DNA of 64,000 bases from Penium margaritaceum (taxonomy: Eukaryota; Streptophyta; Zygnematophyceae; Desmidiales; Peniaceae): positions 184,712-248,711 of the forward strand of contig SZWC01001521.1 of assembly GCA_023375785.1 (NCBI GenBank), given 5' to 3'. Below are positions 10,866 to 21,425 of this stretch, in pieces; position 1 is the stretch's first letter; each line of letters begins with the position of its first letter. Under the pieces are notes generated by a model. The model did no database searches. It had not been told where the DNA came from and was given only the letters and a program-made list of their open reading frames with translations. A program made the translations under genes and the position numbers.

Positions 10866-11450
10866 GATGTGCCGTTTGACTGGACATCAGAATGCGCGGA
10901 CGCCTGGATGGAAATCAAGCACCGCCTAGTTACCGCACCCATGCTCGAGTTCCCCGACTTAAACCTCCCATTCTCCATCACCACGGACTGGTCGCGGGAC
11001 GGGCTGGGCGCCATCCTATCCCAGACAGTGCAGGAACCAACCCATAAGGTGATTGCGTACACCAGTCGTGCTCTCACCGAAGGAGAGCGGAAGTACCCGC
11101 CAGTGAAAGGCGAGTGCCTGGCTGTCCTCTGGGCACTCCAACACTTCCGCGACCACATAAAGATTGGCAAGCCATTCACGGTCTTCACGGACCATCAGGC
11201 TCTCCAATGGCTCCTCATCACCCAGAACCATGAGGGCATCCTAGCCAAGTGGGCACTCCTCCTGCAGGGCTACAACATGAGGATCAAGTACCAGCCTGCG
11301 GTTGCCAACCGCAACGCGGATGCTCTGAGCCGACTTCCGCGCCATGACTGGCCAGAACCTGACCAGGCACCTCCGGATGCCGCGGAGCATATCCCTGATG
11401 TCCTGGAACCGCCACCAGACACTGAAGCGGAATGGGAGGGAGTGGCATGA
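10866..11450 (+). pseudogene. RNase H domain of the pol polyprotein
   Basis: Same frame. FDWTSECADAWMEIKHRL marks the RT-RNase H connection. Catalytic acidic positions are visible: TTDWSRDGLGA (Asp 10986), KGECLAVLWALQHFR (Glu 11112), FTDHQALQWL (Asp 11190) and NADALSRLPR (Asp 11319). Spacing matches gypsy-type RNase H, which removes the RNA strand during reverse transcription. The domain is open up to TGA 11448-11450, probably an old CGA. In ordinary gypsy elements integrase would follow NADALSR after a short linker; here it does not. Confidence 0.92.
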
Positions 11451-12359
11451 GAATTTGATGAGGAGGAACAGGAGGTTGCCTTGCAACTCCTGAATGAACT
11501 CGACCCTACCGCGGAGGTAGCACTCGCGGAGACCCTACCAGCCCTCTCCATGTCTGGACTACAGCTTGCTCGTCGGTACAACCCCACCATCTGCGGTTGG
11601 ACGCTGGAGGAGATCGCACCCCATCTTCCCCCATGACATGCACCCCCGCGAACCTCGCGACCGTCCGCCGCTACACCACAGACCTGCCCCACAAGCAACC
11701 CACACACTCCTCATGTTCCTGCCACCCCACTCCTCGACAACCGCCACCCCCTCACCCTGGTAGACTTCCTTCTTCACTCCCCCGAGTCCGCAGAAAGTCT
11801 CCGCGTCCTCTTTACCACTCACAATCCCTCCCTTTCTCCTCTTGGCGTCCGCCTCTCATGCACGTGACACAGCGTGACCGGTATCCGCTTGCTATTCCGA
11901 TGCATCCTCCCCACTCACTCTAGTGCGCGTGATGCCGCCGCACGTGCCTCACGCACCTGGTCACCCGCGGCCCTCACCCCCGGACTACCCGCACCATCCG
12001 AGATCCACGTGGCGTGGTGTTACGTGTGGATATGCGGACGCAAGTTCGTGGCCATAGTGGACACCGATGCCACGCACACCACGATCGCGCTCCGGATGGT
12101 CCGCTCGCTCCACATGCAGCACCTCATCCAGCCCACTCGACTCCGTTTCTCTATCTCCACCGGTGACATCGACGCGCCGCTCGGACACATCGCGAGCCTT
12201 CCCATGCAGGTGGCAAATGTACATGTGGCGCACACTGTCCAAGTTTGCGATGTCCGCACGTATGACATCCTGCTCGCGGCGGACTGGCTCGCGCTGCGCC
12301 AAGCGGATATATTGCTCGGCGCCGGCATCCTCAGTCTCATTTCGAGTTCCAGCGTTTGA
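11451..12359 (+). pseudogene. Acidic linker and second, diverged retropepsin (PR2)
   Basis: Still in the Gag-Pol frame. An acidic linker (FDEEEQEVALQLLNELDP...) runs to TGA 11634. From about 11757 comes a second copy of the protease-region module: LVDFLLHSPESAESL parallels FFEFLCIHPEIAPRL of module 1, then (after TGA 11865) YVWICGRKFVAIVDTDATHTT and YDILLAADWLALRQADILL. Spacing is conserved: leader to catalytic Asp 303 nt (294 in PR1), catalytic Asp to LLxxD motif about 210 nt (213 in PR1). The catalytic triplet reads D-T-D (12060-12068) instead of D-T-G, and LLG has become LLA, so activity is doubtful. It ends at TGA 12357-12359. No integrase motif occurs anywhere in the segment. Confidence 0.82.
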
Positions 12360-12494
12360 TCATTCACTCCACTCTTCACTTCGCATCGACCATCTCCCCG
12401 TCCGACTCTACCCACCTCCGACTCAACTCTCACAGGCACTCGACACACTCGACGGGTCACGCGGAGCTCGGCTCTTGCCCGCGGAACCATTGAC
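12360..12494 (+). other. Pyrimidine-rich spacer before the extra ORF
   Basis: About 135 bp rich in C and T between the PR2 stop and the first good ATG of the downstream ORF. No domain is recognisable in any frame. The ATG at 12495 sits in a favourable context (gacATGg). Confidence 0.45.
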
Positions 12495-15116
12495 ATGGCT
12501 CGTCAGCAAGGCACGAAGACCACGCCTCCGTCGCGGGGGGGGGTGGACCCTCCCGACGTCCGCTACGTCGTCCTGCTCTTAACACGGGCACAGGACACCG
12601 ACCGGCACGGACACCAACACCACCAGCGGGGGTAGCGGCCCCACCGCGGCCGGGTCCCACGACAAGAACACCACCGGCAAGGGCACCAGCATCACACACG
12701 CCTGCAACAGGCGTGTCCCGACCTGGCCCTGCGGCAAGAACACCTCCGACACCAGTAACGGCCACGCCAGCTGTGGCTGCGGCCACACCGCGGCCCAACC
12801 CCGCCGTAGGGACAACCCCGACACGAACCCCAACACCAGCAGCGGCAATCCCACCGCGGTCCAGCCCCGTGGAAGGAACACCAACACAAGCCACGCCGCC
12901 TGCGGCGAGATCGACAGGCTCATCGCAACAGAGCCCGGCCACAAGCACACCACCAACACGGACCTTCAGGCGCACAGAGCCCGCGGCAGGAGCGACGCAA
13001 ACAACAGCAATAACAACCGCTAGACTGACACGAAGCCCGCGAGATGGGGCCCAGGTACTGACTGCCCCAGCTCCTTCCACGGCGACGACGGCGCTCTCCC
13101 ACTCGCCGCCGACTTCGCGCGGTAGCCCAACCCGGCAACCCGCACGCCTCCTGCTGGGCACGGGAACAGTGATGGAAGGGGCAAGGACGCACCTTGAAGA
13201 AAGCTCGGGGGATAGCGGGGAGCAGCCCAAGGAAGCCTTACTGCTTGAAGTTGTGAGCAGCGTCATGCTCCAACTGCTGACGGAGATTCCGGACGTGATC
13301 CGTGCGGACTTCGCGAATTCACTGTTTGGCAAAATGTGGCAGGTGGTGCTGAAGGGAGCGGCAACGGGTGTGCTAGCTCTCGGACTACATGAAAGACAGG
13401 TGCAACTGCTCGAAACAGCAGGCGTAGAACGCCTCGTTTTGGCATTGCGGGACAGCCTGAGCATCAACCCAAGGCTGGCCAGTGACATGAGAGGTGTCGC
13501 GGAACTGTTGGACACCAAGCGGCCGGATCCATCACTGGAGGCCGCTCGAGTGTGGTGGATCAGGGTGCGGAGGGACCAGCGGAGCCGTCCGGAGAAACGT
13601 TACGTGCATCTGCTCCAGAAGAGGACCAGAGCCCTCATTCTGTACCACGTGAACGACCAGACACCAGGATCGGCGGAGGCACCACGACGAAAATCCGCGG
13701 CGGATGAGTGGAGGTGGGGATACCTGCTCAACCTCACCTATGCCAAGTGGAGTGTTCAGTACCCGCATGAGGAGAGATCGCGGCTTACTAGCACTCAGGT
13801 GCCTAAGGGACGCTGGATGGAGGCTATGGAGAAGTGCTGGACGCTGACGTTCCAGAATGTACCACGCACTAGGGTGGCGACAGCGGTTGCGGAAGGACAG
13901 TGGACCGCGGTGCAAGGAAAGGGACTGCGACTGAGGAAGGAGGAGGTGCGACACTGGGCCAAGGAGGCGGCGGAGATATGCCGGGAAGAGAAGGAGCTTA
14001 TAGGGGAAATCATGGTGGAAGTAGAAGCAGCGGTAGCAGCAGTGGAAACAGAGGTGGCAGCAGCAGTGGAAGTAGAGGCAACGGCAGCGGCGACAGAGGT
14101 AGCAGCAGCAGCAGCCACAGAGGCACAAGTAGCGACAACAACACAAGCAGCAGTAAAGGGAGCCAGAGCAGGAGCAGTCAGCACAACGGCAGAGACAGTA
14201 AGGGGAACGACGACAGCTAGAGCAGCGGAGAGGCATGTAGCAGCAGAAGAAGGAGAGCAGACGGTGAAGAGGCACAAGGCTGGTGCCAAGCACCACCGCC
14301 CGGAGCCATCTGCTGGCTCCCTCCGGCGGAAGGCACAGCTCAAGGCCCAAGCGGCGGCGGTAGTGCGGAAGGCAGCAGCGACGGTCAGCCAGACCAGGGC
14401 AGTAGCGTCGGCCGCGGACACCAGCCGAAGCAAAGAGCCGGAGCAGACTTTCCCGGAGGAAACTACTCCCGCCTTGAAAGGAAAGCGGAAGGCCGACGAG
14501 GCAGCTGCCGCGGAGCCACAGAGGCAGAAACAGCCTCGAACACACGAAGGCTCCAGCTCCAGCGTTACTCCGGAGCAGCTGGCGCAAGCCCAGCGGGAGG
14601 CCATGCAAGCAGCAGAGCTCCTGATGGCAGTCTTCCGCAAGGTCCAGATGCCGGTGGAAATGGTGCCAGCCTCACTGCGACCTGTCTTGGGGGAAACCGC
14701 TGCAGTAGCCGTCCGCAAGGGGGTAGAAAAGAGAGGACGCACGGAGAAGGAGGCGGCAGTGATGGTGGTCTCCGAGATCAGTGAATCACCAGGAGAGTCA
14801 GGAGAGGGCCAGCCCCTCACACGTAGCCATGGACTACTACGGGCCCCGGGAGTGGCCCCACAGAAAAGGGAGGAGGTGATTGAGCTGTACTGCGTTGGCG
14901 GACGCGGCAGACAACCAAGTGGCCCCCACTGAGACAAGGCTGCGAGACCAGTGGGACGAAGGGGAACTTCGAGCGGTTGGAATCCTTCGGCTGTTCCCTG
15001 CACCCGATTCATGGGACAGAGGGCCGCCAGTCTACGACGAGGACAACCGCAAGAAGTTTGAGGCGACGAAGGCGGAGCAAGATCGGAGGCAAACCGACGC
15101 GAGCGGTTGTGCTTAA
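12495..15116 (+). CDS. Large extra ORF of unknown function (about 800 residues, two apparent frameshifts)
   Basis: I do not recognise this protein. The long open stretch is 12494-14932; the largest uninterrupted start is a GTG at 12713. A better start is ATG 12495 (MARQQGTKTTPPSRGG), which enters the main frame only across a nine-G run (12535-12543) that looks one base short. At the 3' end the frame stops at 14930-14932, but the +1 frame carries a protein-like tail (TRLRDQWDEGELRA... EDNRKKFEATKAEQDRR) to TAA 15114-15116, so a second indel near 14880-14905 is likely. Positions from 12713: Pro/Thr/Ala-rich 1-170; probable folded region about 173-435 (LLLEVVSSVMLQLLTEIPD, RTRALILYHVND, RWGYLLNLTYAKWSVQYP); Ala/Glu/Val low complexity 435-510; basic, NLS-like stretches (TVKRHKAGAKHHR, KGKRKADE, RQKQPR); helical segment near 640-690. 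Unlike gag-pol it has no nonsense codon in 739 codons despite many Gln codons. Confidence 0.6.
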
Positions 15117-15265
15117 CCTGCGGCGGTTCTCCATTGACCCCACGCTACCCCTTCGCTCAACCGCACCCGCGGGAGCCAGCATCCTGAGCGCGGATCTTAG
15201 GTCACCCACGACTCCTTCTCCGCGGATGGCTTCTCCTGCGGAGCTGCGGCCGGATTGTGCTTGAC
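15117..15265 (+). other. 3' tail of the retroelement to the satellite junction
   Basis: About 150 bp of GC-rich DNA with no coding signal and no similarity by eye to the first kilobase of the element, so no 3' LTR. The word 'ttgtgctt(a/g)ac' occurs at both ends of this tail (about 15105 and 15255). The last bases, 'ttgacaac', also occur in B monomers, giving microhomology at the junction with satellite. Confidence 0.5.
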
Positions 15266-18200
15266 AACGAGTCACAAATGGTCAGAGGGAGAGACAATGG
15301 TTTGGGAAGCCTATGTATTGACTAGAAAGCACAAAGAACGTCAATACGTAGTGGCACGGTGTGGCTAATATGCACACCAAACAACCAAACTAGGCATATG
15401 TCACTGATCATGACCAGAGAATTTCAATATGGGTGGTCAACGTTGACCAACCATAACACGAGTCACAAACGGTCAGGACAGGAAACAATGCTATGGGAAT
15501 ATCGGTTCTCAACTACCAAGTACAACGACCTTCAGTCAGTAGTAGCACGGTGTGGCTACCATGCACAATGATCGACCAACGTAGGCATATGTACTCCCTT
15601 TGACCAAAGAAATCCGCTGTGTGTTGTCAACGTTGACAACTCATAATACGAGTCACAAATGGTATGAGGGGGAAACAATGGTTTGAGAATACCAAGTATC
15701 AAATAGCAAGCACAAGGGACTTTAATACCCTGTGGCACGGTGTGGAGACCATGCACGATGACCAACCAAAGTAGGCATATGTCACTGACCATGAGCAAAT
15801 AATGTCACTAAGTGTGGTAAACTTTGACAACTCATAACACGAGTCACAAATGGTCAGGGTGGAAGATAATGGTTTGTGCATACTAGTTATCGACTAGCAA
15901 GTACAAATACCTTCAATATGCAGTTGAACAATGTGGCTTCAATGCACAGTGACCGACCAAAGTATGCATATGTCACTGACCATGACGAAAGAATTTCACT
16001 TCATGTGGTCAACGTTGAAAATGCATAACACAAGTCACAAATGGTCAGAGGGGAAAACAATGGGTTGGGATCAGTATTTATCAACTAGCAAGTACAACGA
16101 CCTTCAACAAGTAGCGGCACGGTATGGCTAGCATGCACAGTGACCAACCAAAGGATGCATACGTCACTGACTACGACCGAAAAAGTCCACTATGTGTGGT
16201 CAACATTGACAACTCATAGCACGAGTCACAAATGGTCAGAGGGGGAGACAATGGTTTGGGAAGCCTATGTATTGACTAGAAAGGACAAAGAACTTCAATA
16301 CATAGTGGCACGGTGTGGCTAATATGCACACCAAACAACCAAACTAGGCATATGTCACTGATCATGACCAGAGAATTTCAACATGGGTGGTCAACGTTGA
16401 CCAACCAAAACACGAGTCACAAACGGTCAGGAGAGGAAACAATGCTATGGGAATATCAGTTCCCAACTACCAAGTATAACGACCTTCAGTCAGTAGTAGC
16501 ACGGTGTGGCTACCATGCACAATGACCGACCAAAGTAGGCATATGTACTGCCTTTGACCAAAGAAATCCCCTGTGTGTGGTCAACGTTGACAACTCATAA
16601 TACGAGTCACAAATGGTCAGAGGGGGAAACAATGGTTTGGGAACACCAAGTATCAAATAGCAAGCACAAGGGGCTTCAATACGTTGTGGCACGGTGTGGA
16701 GACTGTGCACGATGACCAACCAAAGTAGGCATATGTCACTGTCCATGAGAAAATACTCTCAGTAAGTGTGGTAAACTTTGACAACTCATAACACGAGTCA
16801 CAAATGGTCAAGGTGGAAGATAATGGTTTGTGCATACTAGTTATCAACTAGCAAGTACAAATACCTTCAATATGCAGTGGCACAATGTGGCTTCAATGCA
16901 CAGTGACCAACCAAAGTATGCATATGTCAGAAACTATCACCAAAAAATTTCACTTCATGTGGTCAACGATGAAAATGCATAACACGAGTCACAAATGGTC
17001 AGAGGGGAAAACAATGCGTTGGGAACACTAGTTATTAACTAGCAAGTACAAAGACCTTCAACAAGCAGTGGCACGGTATGGCTAGCGTGCACAGTGACCA
17101 ACCAAAGGATGCATACGTCACTGACTACGACCGAATAAGTCCACTATGTGTGGTCAACATTGACAACTCACAACACGGGTCACAAATGGTCAGAGGGAGA
17201 GACAATGGTTTGGGAAGCCTATGTATTGACTAGAAAGGACAAAGAACTTTAATACGTAGGGTGTGGCTTATATGCACACCAAAAAATCAAACTAGGCATA
17301 TGTCACTGATCATGACCAGAGAATTTCAATATGGGTGGTCAACGTTGACCAACCATAACACGAGTCACAAACGGTCAGGAGAGGAAACAATGCTATGGGA
17401 GTATCGGTTCTCAACTACCAAATACAATGACCTTCAGTCAATAGTAGCACGGTGTGGCTACCATGCACAATGACCGACCAAAGTAGGCATATGTACTACC
17501 TTTGACCAAAGAAATCCGCTGTGTGTGGTCAACGTTGACAACTCATAGTACGAGTCACAAATGGTCAGAGGGGGAAACAATGGTTTGGGAACACCAAGTA
17601 TCACATAGCAAGCACAAGAGGCTTCAATACGTTGTGGCACGGTGAGGAGACCATGCACGATGACCAACCAAAGTAGGCATATGTCACTGAACATGACGAA
17701 ATAATGTCACTATGTGTGGTTAACTTTGACAAGTCACAACACGAGTCACAAATGGTCAGGGTGGAAGGTAATGGTTTGTGAATACTAGTTATCTACTAAC
17801 AGGTACAAGTACCTTCAATATGTAGTGGCACAATGTGGCTTCAATGCACAGTGACCAACCAAATTATGCATATGTCACTGAACATGACGAAAGAATTTCA
17901 CTTCATGTGGTCAGCGTTGAAAACGCAGAACACGAGTCACAAATGGTCAGAGGGGAAAACAATGGGTTGGGAACACTAGTTATAAACTGGCAAGTACAAA
18001 GACCCTCAACAAGCAGTGGCACGGTATGGCTAGCGTGCACGGTGACCAACCAAAGGATGCATACATCACTGACTACGACCGAATAAGTCCACTATGTGTG
18101 GTCAACATTGACAACTCATAACACGAGTCACAAATGGTCAGAGGGAGAGACAATGGTTTGGGAAGCCTATGTATTGACTAGAAAGGACAAAGAACTTCAA

Positions 18201-20936
18201 TACGTAGTGGCACGGTGTGGCTAATATGCACACCAAACAACCAAACTAGGCATATGTCACTGATCATGACCANGAAAACAATGGGTTGGGAACACTAGTT
18301 ATCAACTAGCAAGTACAAAGACCTTCAACAAGCAGTGGCACGGTATGGCTAGCGTGCACAGTGACCAACCAAAGGATGCATACGTCACTGACTACGACCG
18401 AATAAGTCCACTATGTGTGGTCAACATTGACAACTCATAACACGAGTCACAAATGGTCAGAGGGAGAGACAATGGTTTGGGAAGCCTATGTATTGACTAG
18501 AAAGGACAAAGAACTTCAATACGTAGTGGCACGGTGTGGCTAATATGCACACCAAACAACCAAACTAGGCATATGTCACTGATGATGACCAGAGAATTTC
18601 AATATGGGTGGTCAACGTTGACCAACCATAACACGTGTCACAAACGGTCAGGACAGGAAACAATGCTATGGGAATATGGGTTCTCAACTAGCAAGTACAA
18701 TGACCTTCAGTCAGTAGTAGCACGGTGTGGCTACCATGCACAATGACAGACCAAAATAGGCATATGTCATGCCTTTGACCAAAGAAATCCGCTATGTGTT
18801 GTCAACGTTGACAACTCATAATACGAGTCACAAATGGTCAGAGGGGGAAACAATGGTTTGAGAACACCAAGTATCAAATAGCAAGCACAAGGGGCTTCAA
18901 TACGCTGTGGCACGGTGTAGAGACCATGCACGATGACCAACCAAAGTAGGTATATGTCACTGACCATGAGCAAATTATGTCACTAAGTGTGGTAAACTTT
19001 GACAACTCATAACACGAGTCACAAATGGTCAGGGTGGAAGATAATGGTTTGTGCATGCTAGTTATTGAGTAGCAAGTACAAATGCCTTCAATATGTAGTG
19101 GCACAATGTGGCTTCAATGCATAGTGACCAACCAAACTATGCATATGTCACTAACCATGACCAACAAATTTCACTTCATGTGGTCAACGTTGAAAATGCA
19201 TAACACGAGTCACAAATGGTCAGAGGGGAAAACAATTGGTTGGGAACACTAGTTATCAACTAGCAAGTACAAAGACCTTCAATAATAACTGGCACGGTAT
19301 GGCTAGCGTGCACAGTGACCAACCAAAGGATGCATACGTCACTGACTACGACGGAATAAGTCCACTATGTGTGGTCAACATTGACAACTCAGAACACGAG
19401 TCACAAATGGTCAGAGGGAGAGAAAATGGTTTGGGAAGCCTATGTGTTGACTAGAAAGGACAAATAACTTCAATACGTAGTGGCACGGTGTGGCTAATAT
19501 GCACACCAAACAACCAAACTAGGTATATGTCAGTGATCATGACCAGAGAATTTCAATATGGGTGGTCAACGTTGACCAACCATAACACGAGTCACAAACG
19601 GTCAGGAGAGGAAACAATACTATGGAAATATCGGTTGTCAACTACCAAGTACGACTTTCATTCAGTAGTAGCTCGGTATGGCTACCATGCACAATGACCA
19701 ACCTAAGTAGGCATATGTACTGCCTTTGACCAAAAAAATCCGATGTGTGTGGTCAACGTTTACAACTCATAATACGAGTCACAAATGGTCAGAGGGGGAA
19801 ACAATGGTTTGGGAACACCAAGTATCACATAGCAAGCACAAGAGGCTTCAATACGTTGGGCACGGTGTGGAGACCATGCACGATGACCAACCAAAGTAGG
19901 CATATGTCACTGACCATGACCAAATAATGTCACTAAGTATGGTAAACTTTGACAACTCACAACACGACTCACAAATGGTCAGGGTGGAAGGTAATGGTTT
20001 GTGAATACAAGTTATTGACTAGCAAGTACAAATACCTTCAATATGTAGTGGCACAATGTGGCTTCAATGCACAGTGACCAACCAAAGTATGCATATGTCA
20101 CTGACCATGACGAAAGAATTTCACTTCATGCGGTCAACATTGAAAACGCATAACACGAGTCACAAATGGTCAGAGGGGAAAACAATGGGTTGAGAACATC
20201 AGTTATCAACTAGCAGGTACAAAGACCTTCAACAAGCAGTGGCACGGTATGGCTAGCGTGCACAGTGACCAACCAAAGGATGCATACGTCAATGACTACG
20301 ACCGAATAAGTCCACTATGTGTGGTCAACATTGACAACTCATAATACGAGTCACAAATGGTTGGAGGGAGAGACAATGATTTGGGAAGCCTATGTATTGA
20401 CTATAAAGAACAAATAACTTCAATCCGCAGTGGCACGGTGTGGCTAATATGCACACCAAACAACCAAACTAGGCATATGTCACTGATCATGACCAGAGAA
20501 ATTCAATATGGATGGTCAACGTTGACCAACCATAACAAGAGTCACAAACGGTCAGGAGAGGAAACAATGCTATGGGAATATCGGTTCTCAACTACCAAGT
20601 ACAACGAACTTCAGCCAATAGTAGCACGGTGTGGCTACCATGCACAATGACCTATCCAACTAGGCATACATCACTGCTCATGACCAAAGAAGTTTAGTGT
20701 GTGTGGTCAACGTTCACAACTCATAATACATGTAACAAATGGGCAGAGGGAGAAACAATGGTTTGGGAATACTTGGTATCGACTAGCAAGTACAAACACC
20801 TTCGATAAGTGGTGGCACGGTGTGGCTACCATGCACAATGACCAACCAAAGTATTATTGTGTCACTGAATATCATAAAAAGAGTTTCACTGTGTGTTGTC
20901 AAATTTCCTTCTTACGACTGGTCAATCGGAGCAATG
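15266..20936. repeat. Satellite array, block 2a
   Basis: Resumes at offset about 89 of a B monomer and continues C-D-E-A-B in 954-bp HORs. An n at 18273 coincides with a jump from C to A phase. The block ends with the F monomer and truncated G monomer that introduce module copy 2. No genes; the recurrent 60-80-codon ORFs are repeat artefacts. Confidence 0.95.
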
Positions 20937-21425
20937 GTTGAGATTTTATTCAAGCTCGAAGTTGCAAGTTTTGAAATTTCGTCTGGGTCAATTGTTTTAT
21001 GAATGAACTGAATTTGTTATCATTCATAATTTTGAAAACTACCCTCTAATCTTACACCCCCTTATTTTATGCCCTTTACCCATAGGAACCCTTATAATGT
21101 CATTTGGACATCATATGAACACCATGCGAGTTGGCTTAGTGCTCATAGAGTTACATTTTGGAGCGATAGGTCCTAGGTTTGAATCCTCGTACGTGCAATA
21201 TAGAATAGGCTCGCGACCTGGGGGGGGGGGCGTGTTGTGATACCTCAACTCTACCTTCGAGCCTATTCCGTGGGGGGGGGGTAGGGGGGGTGTCATAATG
21301 CGGTCGCAAATCTGTCCTCCAGGTCGTCCACGGAACATCCCTCTAGGGGGGAGGGTGGGAGAGAGTATTCCAGTGAAGGCACATACGCATAACAAATAAA
21401 AAAAAAACCGACCTGGTGTCAAAGG
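20937..21425 (+). repeat. tRNA-like module, copy 2
   Basis: Same order as copy 1: AT-rich leader, tRNA-like segment 21126-21194 with B box 'ggtttgaatcc' (21176-21186), body with long G runs, then an A-rich tail ending in eight A's near 21400. Flanked by the same F/G monomers upstream and an H monomer downstream. Confidence 0.7.

Larger units (their letters stand above)
4688..15265 (+). mobile_element. Degenerate Ty3/gypsy-type retroelement with extra protease and large extra ORF
   Basis: A single 10.6-kb GC-rich insertion in the satellite. It starts with TG (4688, 'tgtcaggcgg'). Order: LTR-like promoter region, leader, Pro/Gln-rich ORF, Gag with CCHC knuckle, retropepsin, RT, RNase H, second retropepsin, unknown ORF and a short tail. 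No integrase (HHCC or DD35E) is seen in any frame between RNase H and the tail. No direct repeat of the first kilobase is present at the right end, so the 3' LTR is missing. Satellite phase jumps from D offset 37 on the left to B offset about 89 on the right, so there is no target-site duplication and at least about 620 bp of satellite is missing. The element is dead: gag-pol carries many nonsense codons. Gypsy assignment rests on PR-RT-RH order and RT sequence. Confidence 0.88.

Noticed and set aside
6130-12359. A nuclear code with TAG (and TAA) read as glutamine, as in some ulvophyte algae, to explain the many in-frame TAGs
   Set aside because: TGA also interrupts the same frame four times, ordinary CAG codons are abundant, and the 739-codon ORF beside it has no in-frame TAG. 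Decay of CAG/CGA codons explains all of them.
12457-15012. Long minus-strand ORFs (353, 358 and 405 codons) opposite the extra ORF
   Set aside because: They are antisense shadows of a GC-rich, low-complexity coding region; their sequences are Ser/Leu/Cys-rich runs mirroring the Ala/Pro/Gly codons of the plus strand.
11451-15116. Integrase or envelope gene in the region after RNase H
   Set aside because: I looked for HHCC, the D,D-35-E pattern, a chromodomain, a signal peptide and a transmembrane span in the open frames and found none.
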